DNA of 64,000 nucleotides from positions 52,764,550 through 52,828,549 of the forward strand of contig CM038466.1 of the NCBI GenBank assembly GCA_021464415.1, written 5' to 3'. The position numbers and the translations under genes are program-made. Numbering within the stretch: the first letter of the stretch is position 1; each line of letters begins with the position of its first letter. Positions 22,401-33,424 of this stretch are shown here, piece after piece. The stretch comes from Lonicera japonica (lineage: Eukaryota; Streptophyta; Magnoliopsida; Dipsacales; Caprifoliaceae). Under the pieces are notes generated by a model. That model made no database searches. It was not told the origin of the DNA and saw only the letters and a program-made list of their open reading frames with translations.

Positions 22401-25400
22401 TCTAAAACTTACAGAAACTCGTCCGTGGCCACTAAGGGACGACTGCAATAAACGAGTGAGCTTTGAATCTCGATACGGAATATGAGTAGATTTTTCATCC
22501 GTTAGTTTAGATATCACCTGGGATGAGATTCTGTGAGTAATTCAAGAACACATAGCACGTACTGTTCACAAATTCAAGGATAAATGATAGCTAACAGTTA
22601 CATATAAGCAGTAAGGCACGCCAAAAAGAATCGAAATAAGGATAAACTACTTAAAAGTTAAAATCAAGCCCAGTGCCACCTCTTCTCATGCCCTGATGAG
22701 GGGCAGGGAAGTTTCAAGGGGTTAAATTGATGATTGTTTACATTATTTAATACATTTTAAGTTATTTATGGATCCAGCTGCAACAGCAAACTAAGTTATT
22801 TAATTTATAGAACCAGCTGCAACAGCAAAGAATAATTTAACATATGCGTCTTTCAATTCAAAGTAGTTAAGCCTAGAGGAAATAAGAAAGATTTTTGAGC
22901 AATTGTTTAATTAAGCTGTCAATAATCAACAACCGAAGTTTGATGCCTACAGAAAACAATTCAGCATAGGCATTAACAACAGGAGTTTGATGCCTATAGA
23001 AAACATAGGATTTCACGTGATAGTGGAGTTGGAGTGTAAACTAGTCAACTTTTAGTCATGTATAGCAAATAAATGAAAGAAAATAACCAAAACATAGAAA
23101 ATCAATATCTTACAGTGCCAAGAGTAAGTAAGCTCTTATTTATGTATGAACCCTCTTTTCTCCTCAACCCAGTGGTCTCTGTTTTAGAACTTTCAGATCC
23201 TGCGAGATCAATTAAATGCTACAAACAAAAATTCAGAATAAATGCAGCTGAAATCATATTAAAAATACAAAAAAAATGGGAATGCTTTATGCGTGGAGAT
23301 TAATCAGTATAATGTCCAATTCAGTGATATTGAAATCAAGGAAAATTACCAGCTGTGATAAGGCCACGTCTTCCCCGTTATCTTCCCCACGTGAACTGCT
23401 TTCAACAGTCTGCTTGACAAAACATACTTATCAGACCAGAATCAAAGTAACAAACTAAATACAGGTCTCGAATCCATTAAAAAACTGATTCCCCATGAGT
23501 AGAAAGATAGAACAACGAAGCAATCCACATCTTTTGATATGAAACCACTCAAAAAACTTATAATGCATCTGAATCTGAGAACTGATTTTACATAATGCAA
23601 TATCTTTTTCTTCCTATTTTATTTGTGTATGCTGACATGGAATGGGCAACATTGAATTAAAATATATATATATATGTATATGCTGGCATGAAGATCTTTT
23701 GTACACAAATCTGAATGGAAAGTGACACCAATTTGACATTTTGGATTTCACTGATACGAGAAAGTAGTTTATACTACACACAACCTTCAATCTGTTGAAA
23801 TCAAAACATATAAAAGTGAATGCAAGAGAAACCAGTGCCCTAGTCATCGTGACACTTACACATTAACACGTGTTTAAACTTAAATGGGAAGGTTGTTTCA
23901 TTATGTTGGCAATCTCGATTTATTATGTATGGCAGTAGATTGGTTTATGGCATAATTTTATTGTCTTTGGTCAAATCATACGATAAATAGGGGATCTTAT
24001 TAAATGAGTGATTCCTTAATTACCTTCTTCCCTTTTCTTTCCTTTCCTATATCATTACCTAAGGGTTTATTGTCTCATATTTATACCCACTTTGGGAATT
24101 TTGTAATCACGCAATTATAACAATTATCAATACAATTTTATATTCTATAGTTCCACTAATAGGTCTTAACTCTTTCCAGACTCCATAGTGGCAGGAGCCC
24201 CATGCTTCCAGTGGGCCCTTTTAAACTTTAAGCACATTAAAAAATAAAATAATTACCAAGGTGAATATAGTATGGCTCCGACTGCTGAGTAAATTGAAGT
24301 TATTAGAACCCACATGCCTATGTGCTGCAACATCAGAAATGACTTGTTATCAAGTGTCTTAAGATAAATGAGTAACAAACATATGCAAAATATGAACTCC
24401 CTCCATCCCAAGCTAAGAATCTATCTTTCCCTTTTGTAATGTTTGCAAGTTAAGAGTATGTGTTAAATCAATGTACCAAACGGCACAACAGTTCAATAAG
24501 TTTTCTGGTCTTGATCATTTATTAATTTATTACGACTTTTTCAGGGAAGATATTAAACAGATATACCCAATCAAAAATGCAAATATATGAATGGCAGTGA
24601 GCATAAAATCGGGGAATATTCTTCATTTTGTTGAAAAGAATAAGGACAACTTCTTAAAACGCTCTCAGAATGAGACAAGAAAAGCACAAGTTTTTATATA
24701 CCTTCTCCTGACGCTATCAAGGATAGAGCATGAGCAGGGGACAGAACAACTTCCTCTTTGATTCCCTCGACGTAAGTTCCCTGCCAACATCATATTGCAT
24801 ATTTAAAAAGGAAAATTTGAGAATTTGGATCATATATCTTACTTCTACTTGCATAGAGATCTTTTGAAAAAAGAGAATTTGGAAACACCCAAAACCCGGT
24901 TGTTTGTAATGTGGTTATTTTCCGTCATAAGAGGCACCACTGTGCTTAATTATATTAATTTTTTTCCCCCAAAGAATAATGCCTCTTTGTGTAAATGCAT
25001 TTCCAATGACACTTAAATAACAGAACAAATATTCATATTTTTTTTCCTTTATAAATACTTTTCTAATGATAAAAACAACTTTATAACCAGACTGCTTGTG
25101 AATATAAGCTCATTGAATATTTTCTCAAATTTAATTTGTAGGACTATTTTGGCTGAGTCAGATGACTAGATTTTTTGTGAAAGGGACATTAGAATTTTGC
25201 AATGGCTTACTCAAACTAAAGGGCAGAGCTTATATTTATATATAAAATTTAAGGTTACAACGAGGAAGCAAAACAAATAGAAAGACATAAAAGGACCTAA
25301 TACCCAATGTCACCAAATCCGGATTAAAGACTAAATCTATAAGATCCGTTATTTATGGGAAGTACAAAAGATACCTAATTACACCTTATAACCTAATAAT

Positions 25401-28400
25401 AACAAATAAAATATGATATCATAAAGGGACAAAAAGTAAAACTGAATTGGTTCAGCTTGCTGGCTAATGATCCTCGTCCCACAGGGTAACACTATGTTCC
25501 GATTTAAAAGTGGAAGCACGCATGGTTTGTTCTCTTTAAAAGGAAAGATAACTGGAAATGACATAAAGTCTGTGCAGATTTGAGGACAATAATTATGTAA
25601 ACTGACAAAAAGTAACTCCATAATGGACATTCAATGTAAACAATGATTGAACGAGAATTCCCGTGAACTGACACAATGCTTTGTGATATAATTCCCAAAC
25701 AAAAAGGAAAATGGAATCAAAGTCATGCTGTTGGAGTACAAAGTATCAACATAAACCTGAGGATCCTCTCGTATTCTTAGATTCTGCCCTGTTGGATTAA
25801 GCAAGTCATTGATAACCTAGGAATGAGAAAAAGATAAGATTGACAAGAGAACATTAGACACAAACCATGAAGAACAAATTATTATGTTCAGATTTCAGAC
25901 AAAAATGAAGCTTGTACACATTTTTAATTTTAATAGATACACAACAGCAATTCAACAAATGCAAAAACTTACTGAACTAACATTAGCACCAAAAATATCA
26001 AAAAGTGAAACCAGTCAATGATATCAGCAACAAGCCACAGGAACAACTTAGAAAACATAACTTTTCCTCAATCAGTATCAGGAATCAGAATGTAAAAAAC
26101 TGGAAAATTTGTAACAACGCAGTCAAAGGTAAGTTTGTAAATTACAAAGGAGCTTGTTATGCATATTTAGTCAAAAAAAAAACACCCACATTCAAGCACT
26201 ACCAGCACCCTAAAAGATTAATTTGAACACCCTGTTTTCTAAGCACCCATGCTTAAACTTTAATTTTGTAAAAGCACCCCTGGTGATTAGAGCACCGTAT
26301 TAAAAATATCCCAAAAATGGATTACATAGTATCTACCAATGTAGGACGAAGAGTTGTTACTACTGTTGCTTTAAAGTTGGAATTAATCACATCACAAACA
26401 TATTATCCCATTGTGGGTATTGAATCACTATGGTAATTCACTTGCCTTGATATGTATTGAAACAATAAGGTTATTCACCGGCCTTGATCGAAATTATGCC
26501 GCCTGTTGTAGGTCTTAATTATATAAAGTGATTTTTGAAATGTAAGAATTCTTCTTTAATTTTCATAGGTAAAACAGAAACCATCAAAAGGAGAGACAAC
26601 ATAAAAACAACTCATGAATACTTTTTTACGTAGAGAAAAAACATTTCCTTCCGTTACTTTCCTAGAACTTTTGTCTTAAAAGCTGCTGTTTTTATAGGTT
26701 TCAATAGGACCCAAGCTTGATTAAGTTCGTCATAACCAGGAATTATAACAATAACCTGGATATTTCATAAGGATTGCAAGAAGAACTTAATCGGCTACAA
26801 GTTTTATATTCTGCCAAAGTTACTTTTGTTCGTGTTTTATTTTATTTAAAAAAAAACTTTTAAAGCTAACAAATAAAGTAAAAAAGCAAAATCCCAAACA
26901 CAAATATATATATAGGAACATGTGCATGTATATATATACATTGATTAGGTTATCAAAGTATGTAAATATTTGCTTCTTGCAATCAAACTCGTTGTAGATG
27001 AAAACAGAAGAGATTGTGACTCAATAGTTATGTATTGATGATTGGGTCTAATATCAAAGTGGGGAAAACTTGGCTGCTTCAACTTTTAACTGAAGCTAGT
27101 CATGAAAGGACAAGAGCTATGTAAAACTGTGTACCTTCGAGGAAATCATATAATTTAGCTATGTAACTTTTTTTTCAAAAGGGTGCTGAATTAAATTTTT
27201 TTCGTAAAGTAGAAAACTGTAAATTCAAAAAGAAATACGTTTCTGTAAATTTATATCCCACATAAAAGCTGGAAATAGCTCCCTGATAGTACTTTGTGTT
27301 CTTCTTTTTCCCTCAAATCTCACAAGAAATTACTATTGAAAAGTTTATGGCATTTTAATACTCCCCTCAATTGCACACTTCAATGCCAAATAAATATGAA
27401 TATATTCGAGAACAACTAAAACAGACACAAGCCCAGCAGGAGGGGTGGGAGGGGGGGTTTGAAATTAAACTAACCTCATTGTAGATTTCCAGATAGGAAA
27501 CACGAAGCAGAAACTCCCTCCTGGGTGTCTGATGTATGTAACACATTAGTCAGTTACAAAACAATATGTTCTACCTAGAACACTATTAGACTGAAAATTC
27601 AACCCAGGGCATAGCCTCAGGGGTTTTCCCCAAAAATGGAGAGAGAGAGCAATTACATCTTGTATAATTCCAAACACATCCTTCACTGCCAAAGGAATAA
27701 TTCCAGGTGACTTTTGCTCCCCCTAAATACAATACAACATAGAATGTTACATTAGTATCTGCGGAATAAATTAAGCAGAACATAGCAATATGGCACGAAG
27801 CTCCTCTAAAACATGGACAGTACCTAACAGCAATCCACATTGTCAATGAGGGGTGAGCACAAAACCAAACCAGCTGAACTGATCGGTTTTTTAAGGTGCT
27901 TGGTTCCTGTTCGGATGAAAAATGAAAAACCAAGGAGGTTGGTTGGGTTTTCAGTTTAAGCACACAGAAAACCGGATAAAACCTCAAACGACATCTACAC
28001 ATGTCCTTGTTCTATTGGTGTAGAGCATTTACATTTACTGAACTATTCTTTTTCTTTTTCTTTCTTTTTTTTGTAAAAAATTTTGAAGAAAAAAGGGGAA
28101 AAGGACATGGGAAAATGAGCTCCTCCTCTGCTCTTCTCAAATGCAACAAACCGAACTGACCCCAGTCGCTTTTAGCCAGTCCATCAGTTCGGTTCTGTTG
28201 GAGCTTCTTGGAAGATAATATTTTATCTATATTTACATCTTTTTATGCTATTAGGAATTAAATCCTGTTAATTAGAAGGTTTACATTACTTAAGGTTGTC
28301 CCGCATTAGGAATTTCATCAGTATGTACCTAGTTCTCAGTAGAGGAAGCCAAGCCACAAGCCCATTACAAAATTCTTCTGAACTTATGCCCAAAAGTGAG

Positions 28401-31400
28401 CCGTAAACACCCCTAACACCAACTATGGCGAAACCTATTCTTACTAACACGAGAGGAACATCCCCAGCAGTTTGGCACAAACAAAAAGAGCACATAACGT
28501 GAACTACTGATATTGTGTATGAGGCAGACAATAGCATATCCACAAGGCCATTATATGCTCAGAGTCCTCCCGGCCCAAATATCTGACAAAAACTAAAAGA
28601 AGGGAACCCCTAAGATTCCAGTAATATGAGATTAAGTTTGGGATTCAACTGGACAATTTATAAATTTAGGTGAAAAGGAGCCATATAACACTTACGTGCA
28701 TTGTATGAGTCTTCCCGCTGCTAGTAACACCATATGCAAATACTGTGCCTGCAAAAAAGGCAAACCTCAAGAAAAGCAACAATATTCACAATAGACAGAG
28801 AGTAGGACTGTATCTCCTAAGTCATTACTTATATAAAATACCAATGATAGCACCGGAATAAAGCTAAAGTATCCAATGGGCATATATAAACAAAAAAAAT
28901 ATCCATGAGCTGGATGATATTCCAGCAAAAAGTACCATATAATATGACGCATATTCTGAATAAAGGAAAAGGCCCAAGAAATGTCATGCATGTATTAATG
29001 AATGTCCTCGTAATCAATAACAGTAATGTTTTTACAGCTACACTCAAGGCATCTCATTCACATTCAATCCACAAATATTAATCATTTTATTAAATAGGGA
29101 AAAGTAATTACCATTAACTCCTTCCATTGCACCACTCACAACATGCTGAGCTGCAACATCATAAACATGGCGAGTAGTTGTTGCAGGACCAAACACTCTA
29201 TCTGAAGCAAAAAATCATGAAATTGCATGAGAAAACAAGGATAGTTAACCATAAATACAGCCGGAACTAACAAGTATTCTACACCAAAAAACCCACAAAT
29301 CTTTACATTTGAAGAAATTGATTTTATTTTTTTTGATAAGAAACAAAAATTTCATTGCCACTTCAAAAGAGAGATTACAAGATAATGTGGAGGGGACAAG
29401 GCATCCCCATCAATCCATCAGTGAACCCTAGGAAACAACCATCCACTAACAGCAATAATTTAGGGAACTCAAAACACAAAATATCCAGGAGCTTCCACTA
29501 CAACAAACAAAGAGTAAAAAACCAGAGACTCGCAAAAGACAAATTTTTAGCCTCCTAACTCCTGGGAAAACAGAAGAAATTGATTTCAGTATTTCACCAA
29601 TAAGATAGTTGTTCTACAGCAGAAGGTCCCCTAAAACCAACTTCAATAGTCCAATCCTCCCTAAATTTAAATTTTGGGAGAAAAACCTTAAAATTTTGCC
29701 CAACCCTCCCCTATCTTCTCCTCATATTTGAGGAGCCCCCAAACTTATCCTCATAGGGAGGAGAATAGAGGTCCCAAAACACCAAAAATCACAAAACAAA
29801 ATTGCAAAATTACACTTTTTTCTAAATAACTAGTATACAATTGCTCTATACACTCAAATATGGGGGAAATAAGAGATAGGATTGCTTCTCCTCAAAGATG
29901 ACTGTCCCTCAAATTTCTCCCCAAATTTGGGAAAAATATAGGGAGAGTATTGGAGTTGGTTAACAGAACTAACCAAGGACTTATTTCTAGCCCAATGGTT
30001 TCTTAAGAGAGCTATTAAGGTGCTAAGAATCAAGCCAAGATGAATATTTTTTTTCGTTTAACATTCTTCTTTCGATAATAAAATTGAATCTCCGCATAAT
30101 AGCATTTGGGCTCTGAGCAATAAATTGCATTTCAAAATGAAAAACGAAAGTTCTAGAGGTTGTTGAAGGGCGGCAAAGGTAAGTAAAGAGAGTGATGTGT
30201 ATCTTCTTTAAAATGGAAGATTATGGACCAATAAGTTTGTAAAGTGTTTGCATAAATTGGGGTGGTGAAGTGGGCGTTTGTTTATATTATAAACACAGAA
30301 ACTTGAAAAAGGATGGCCATCTTTACAACCATGGTAATTGTAATTCCTCAACCATATATTGGAGGGAAAAGGATTTTGCCAGATGAGGTTGAATTAGAAT
30401 TAGGGATGCTTAGAACCATTACCTTATTTCTTTTATTGTTAATGGCATCTTTTCAAATTTGTTATGATTAGGGTCAAATTTATTTATTTTTTCCATTATA
30501 TTTGCAATAATAAGGATGGTATTTCTGAAAGTTTAGAAGTAATTTTACCTATAGTTCTTGTGAGGGAACAGTACTAAGGTTATATATTCAGCTTTGTGCT
30601 CTATCTTGGGGTTTAGGAGTAACAGCTGTTTGGAGCTTTCTCTAAACCATTTGTGGTGGTTGCTTGATATAGACTACACTCAAATAATTAGTTTTGATTT
30701 CATCCTATAAACAGTTGCTGTTTTTGCAAATTTGGTGTGTGCAGTTCTCCCTTATTGGTCACTAATTGCACTAAAAGTAGAATGCCCTTGAATTAAGCAT
30801 ACATTAAATAAGGTATTAAGATAAATAAATAGATACTTGATACTTCCAAATGTAGCTCAAAACATGAAATAAATTTGAGAAGCATATTGCTTGCTAGGAA
30901 AAGCTTAACGTTACATTAACAAATGACAGCATAAAATCTGTCAACGGGACTCTATATGAGGTCAAGCTTGAGTTACACATAAGAGATACGGACGCAGTAA
31001 CATAAATCTATTGGATATGTTAATAAGATTTAATATATCATGTGTAACTATTCACCCTTATTATGTAGATAAAACACAAATCAAAACTAACTTCCCCAAC
31101 AATAAAATCTTTGAGGAAAGCAAAGATGGAAAAAGCAATAAAATTAAATAACACTAAGACGGGGAGACCAATGTTGAAGACTTATTTAGCATTGAATTTG
31201 CAAAAATGATCAATTCTCAAGACCTCATTTCCTCCTTAAAGATAAAGATAGTAGTTCCAATTCCACATGATTACAGCAATAGAGCGAGCATAGAAAGTCT
31301 TTTTGAGGTGTTCTTAAACGAAAAGAACAGCTCCATCACAAATGCATCCCATGTTCTTCCCCAAAAGCAAAGAAGTCAATCATATAATCCATTTATAATA

Positions 31401-32423
31401 AACGATTATATAACATTAGTATACATAAAGGAGGAGAGAGTACTCACCAAAACCATAAGCAATCGATGGATTGTACTCATTTCGAACCGTACAGTCCCCA
31501 TCAGCAAACCAGGCTACTTCATCCCCCTTGTTTATCTCTCTACCACTGTACAGATGAACTCAGAAAATTGTTACCAACATCTATACTATATATTATATGT
31601 GAGGGCCACTTGGCGGTTGCCGAAAATTCTGTGTGCACTTGAATTACAAAATTACCCTTCTTAATTTAGAAAAAAGTACACCTAGTGCATAAGGTGCGTG
31701 TTTAACTGCTTAACCAAAACTCAAGGATGTTAGGGCTATTTTGGCTTTACCCCACACCCTGACCCATTTTATTTGCAAAATTAGATTTATCCCTGTTTCA
31801 TGATCGTTACACTTTGTCCAGCATGCGGGACTATCAGTATATTACATAGAAACGGGGTTAAATGAAAGGATTGCGTCAGAAATATTAGACATTGCCCCCC
31901 CATTTGTACCTAAATCTGTGAGATTCCTCTCCATTCAGGAGCAAAGTCTTAACGATTACAAAAAACAAGGGCAAGTCTAATTTCTCACTGTCGAAAAATG
32001 ATCATGATGTTATATTGCAACTTGCAAGTATCAAAAACCTACAACTTTCAAGAATGATGAAGTAAGACAAATTCTAGTCTAAAGAACAACAGACCAACTC
32101 TACACAGGCCACAGAATCAAAAATACGAAACAATTGAAAAACTGAACTTGACCGTACCTGAGAGGACGAAATCTGACAGTGACCGTAACATTCTCCTTCC
32201 CTTTGCTCGAATCGGGCCGGTCAAACACCGGCGTTGACAAACTCCCCGAGCTCGACGGTGTGATACTCGTCGGCTTCAAACGAGACTTCGACGTCGACGT
32301 CGAAGACGACGGAGTAGTCTGCCTAGCTCCACCTCCTCCCTTCGCCGGCGGGAGTGGCGCCGGCGACTTCCTTGACCGGAACGGCGAAATTGACGATCTT
32401 AGCGACCTGGAAGTCGAAGACAT
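10422..32423 (-). CDS. Kinesin-7 family motor protein (KIN-7K-like), 25 coding exons
   Basis: A plus-end-type microtubule motor of the plant kinesin-7 group. The nearest family I recognise is KIN-7[13 protein letters not shown] then [19 protein letters not shown]-like N-motor text, and [21 protein letters not shown]. The ATG is 32423-32421 and the stop TAG 10424-10422. The exons join in frame to 3441 nt, about 1146 residues. Residues 1-78 are Ser/Arg/Pro-rich and could be a plastid transit region. The motor spans about 79-404: [11 protein letters not shown]-loop GVTSSGKT (158-165), switch I SSRSH (269-273), switch II DLAGSE (302-307). The neck begins at [12 protein letters not shown] (about 406), followed by a long coiled-coil stalk. 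There is no C-terminal RING, unlike the KIN-7D/E relatives. The last exon adds only CSNHLL. No coding break is seen. The gene spans 22 kb because its introns are full of transposons. Confidence 0.93.
13218..13422. mobile_element. Foldback MITE family, copy A (kinesin intron)
   Basis: A diverged copy of the family best seen at 14963-15165. It starts CTTGCCTCCCCTG, then has ATAATCATTAGA and CCCCCTACATGCAGGGGAA. The right arm has GGTTCCCCAGCATGTATGGGGCA but lacks the outer AAGTCTTAACGATTATGA segment. Confidence 0.65.
14259..14951 (-). mobile_element. Non-autonomous Helitron, 693 bp
   Basis: Read on the minus strand it starts TCTATACTATATATAAAAG after an A. It ends with the hairpin CACGTGCAACGCACGTG, then TTGAAAAG and CTAG followed by T. 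A 5' TC, a 3' hairpin about 10 bp before CTRR, and insertion between A and T are the standard Helitron signature. Inside are internal repeats: two units near 14371 and 14469 sharing ACGACAATAAACAAAAA, and about three 60-bp units around AATGTAGACTTTGATTCTAA. There is no Rep/helicase. It lies in a kinesin intron. Confidence 0.88.
14963..15165. mobile_element. Foldback MITE family, copy B (best preserved)
   Basis: About 203 bp whose outer 50 bp are inverted repeats. The left has CTTGCCCCCTG, ATAATCGTTAGACT and GCATAGCAGGGGAATATC. The right has TTCCCCTGCATGCAGTGGGG, AAGTCTTAACGATTATGA and CCAGGGGGTAAG. It lies beside the Helitron in the kinesin intron after exon 15219-15266. Confidence 0.78.
15790..15920 (-). 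mobile_element. tRNA-derived SINE (probable)
   Basis: On the minus strand it has a box A-like TTTAGCTAACTGGCAGTGG and, about 30 bp later, a box B-like GGGTTTGATTTA. This is the RNA polymerase III promoter layout of plant SINEs. AT-rich flanks hide any target duplication. Confidence 0.5.
18006..18384. mobile_element. MITE with GTGTTTGGTT inverted ends
   Basis: The left end AAGGTGGTGTTTGGTT is mirrored on the right by AACCAAACACAACCTA. The interior is AT-rich and non-coding. It sits in the kinesin intron between exons 17607-17777 and 18822-19004. Confidence 0.6.
19300..19484 (-). mobile_element. tRNA-derived SINE with 17-bp target duplication
   Basis: The same 17 bp, GAATGCATTTCTATATT, flank the insert at 19283-19299 and 19485-19501. 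On the minus strand the element has a box A-like GCGGTAAGGGC, a perfect box B GGTTCGATTCC, and an A-rich tail (CAAAAAAATAAAAATAAA). It is about 185 bp and lies in a kinesin intron. Confidence 0.88.
20145..20752 (+). mobile_element. 5'-truncated L1-type LINE, interrupted by a second LINE end
   Basis: The coding remnant around 20150-20243 reads [20 protein letters not shown], continuing RIFEE, the end of the L1 reverse transcriptase ORF (zf-RVT region). It resumes at 20414 as EFWNLDYI after a nested insertion. A T/G-rich 3' UTR follows, then the tail CTTTGTTTCTGATCAAAAAATAAATAAATAA at about 20720-20752. The left boundary is uncertain. Confidence 0.72.
20244..20413 (-). mobile_element. LINE 3' end nested inside the + strand LINE
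   Basis: The insert is flanked by GAAGAATTTT at 20234-20243 and 20414-20423. On the minus strand it ends TTGGATTTGTTTCTTATC followed by an A-rich tail, a common plant L1 3' terminus. The host LINE's reading frame (ETKE/EFWNLD) continues across once the insert is ignored. Confidence 0.82.
21085..21171 (+). mobile_element. SINE-like tRNA-derived fragment
   Basis: Box A-like TGGCCTAGTGGTTAAGCGTG, box B-like GGTTCCACATCC 35 bp further on, then a run of nine A residues at about 21160. Box B is damaged, so the fragment is probably inactive. Confidence 0.5.
24401..24530. mobile_element. Stowaway-like MITE remnant (one end)
   Basis: ACTCCCTCCATCCCAAGCTAAGA resembles the left end of the element at 1138-1343. 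No matching right end was found. Confidence 0.4.
29325..29572 (-). mobile_element. LINE 3' end with 14-bp target duplication
   Basis: GAAGAAATTGATTT flanks both sides (29311-29324, 29573-29586). The minus strand ends GAAATTTTTGTTTCTTATC then an A-rich tail, like the LINE end at 20244-20413. It lies between kinesin exons 29112-29201 and 31448-31545. Confidence 0.82.
29635..29961. mobile_element. MITE with AACCAACTYCAATA inverted ends
   Basis: The left end AACCAACTTCAATAGTCC is mirrored on the right by a segment whose complement reads AACCAACTCCAATACTCTCC. It is about 327 bp. The interior has further complementary CTCCCCAAATTTGGG-like blocks and is non-coding. Confidence 0.65.
31786..31976. 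mobile_element. Foldback MITE family, copy C
   Basis: Shares with copy B the CCCTGTTTCATGATCGTTA-type left arm, an internal GGGGTTAAATGAAAGGATT, and the right arm GCAAAGTCTTAACGATTACA. It lies in the first kinesin intron, between exons 31448-31545 and 32158-32423. Confidence 0.65.
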
Positions 32424-32727
32424 GTGAGAGGGAGATTGGAGTGTAGAGAGAGAAAGTAGAGAGAGAGTGTGTCAGGTGAAGTTCAGATGGTGCCGGCCAT
32501 GGTTTTGCCGCCTTTCGTTGGTCCAAAACTTTGGTTTTTTGGCTCCTCCTCTTTGAAATTTTCCACCATGTATTTTCGGTTTCGTTTGCATTTTAACTTC
32601 TAAGGGGGTGAAATGTCAAAATTGGCCGCGTTCGTATAATCAAACCCGTTACTTGTATACAAAAAGAGTAAAGGTAATTCATAAATTAGAGGGGACGCCG
32701 GTTATGACACCAAATTTTAGTATTTAT
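32424..32727 (-). promoter_or_regulatory. Kinesin 5' UTR and proximal promoter region
   Basis: Upstream of the kinesin ATG (minus strand) there is a CT/GA-rich stretch at about 32425-32470 (CTCTCTC tracts). These are common in plant 5' UTRs. A decayed copia LTR begins at 32728, only about 300 bp from the start codon, so the gene's promoter is short or includes transposon sequence. No specific factor site was identified. Confidence 0.4.
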
Positions 32728-32907
32728 TGTTATATGAATAATTTAATTATATTTTTTATTAGATAATTTTTTAAAATAGGATATAAATATAATAATAAAT
32801 AGAATTAAGGAAGCTTAATATGGTTTATAATACATAATTTACACAGTAAAATTTTTAATACATATTTTATTTAGACGATAGTACACTACGTGTAATTTCT
32901 TTTAACA
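32728..32907 (-). repeat. 3' LTR of the old copia element
   Basis: 180 bp. It aligns with 45468-45650 along its length, for example TTTAGACGATAGYACACTAC, with many substitutions and small gaps. Confidence 0.75.
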
Positions 32908-32952
32908 CTCCTTCTTGTACTGAGTCAGAAATAGAATAGTACATATCTTGTT

Positions 32953-33400
32953 GCCTCGTTAAAACCTTGTCAAGTAATAAAAATCTTATGTAAAAATAAC
33001 CTTAATCGAAAGAAAAATAGTACAACATTATAACAATTATGTTAGATTTCCACCGTTAAGTTTATACTTCTATTTGATCTTTACTTCGATCAATAGAGTT
33101 TACATGTATCATTACCTCCTTAAAAACCTTTCCAAGTAACAAAACACAGTGAAAAAAATAAATCTTGGTTTAAGAAAAATAGTATAACGTAACATTATGT
33201 AGATGTTAGACTTTCTCTCAAGTTTACACCTCCCCCCTGATGTTTACATTAATCAAGGAATTTGAAAAATTTATGCATGTATCGTTGTCTTGTTAAAACC
33301 TTATCAAGTAACAAAATCCAATGGAAAAATAAACCTTGGTTTAATGAAAATAGTACAACGTATGTGTGAATATTCTATCATATGTCACACCTTCCCTTAA
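32953..33400 (-). repeat. Three degenerate 160-173 bp tandem units in the old copia 3' region
   Basis: Units begin near 32953, 33113 and 33286, each with TTAAAACCTTRTCAAGTAA and later TAAACCTTGGTTTAA-type text followed by AATAGTACAACGT. They lie between the end of pol and the 3' LTR, a non-coding part of the element. Confidence 0.7.
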
Positions 33401-33424
33401 TCATTACTTCGATTATAGGAGTTA

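Larger units (their letters stand above)
22124..32423 (-). other. Kinesin exons 1-13: N-terminal extension and motor domain
   Basis: Exon limits read from splice sites, in transcript order: 32158-32423, 31448-31545, 29112-29201, 28696-28748 (P-loop), 27657-27722, 27475-27528, 25757-25816, 24702-24780, 24257-24324 (switch I), 23350-23409, 23114-23218 (switch II), 22413-22517, 22124-22231. Every junction has GT...AG on the minus strand and keeps the frame. Exon 9 reads [11 protein letters not shown], where relatives usually have Glu for the first Ala. Exon 10 ([20 protein letters not shown]) is the variable insert before the DLAGSE strand. Confidence 0.9.

Noticed and set aside
27586..28002. 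138-codon minus-strand open frame
   Set aside because: Overlaps kinesin exon 27657-27722 in another frame and runs through intron sequence.
31206..31664. 152-codon + strand open frame
   Set aside because: Antisense over kinesin exon 31448-31545 and into intron; no recognisable domain.
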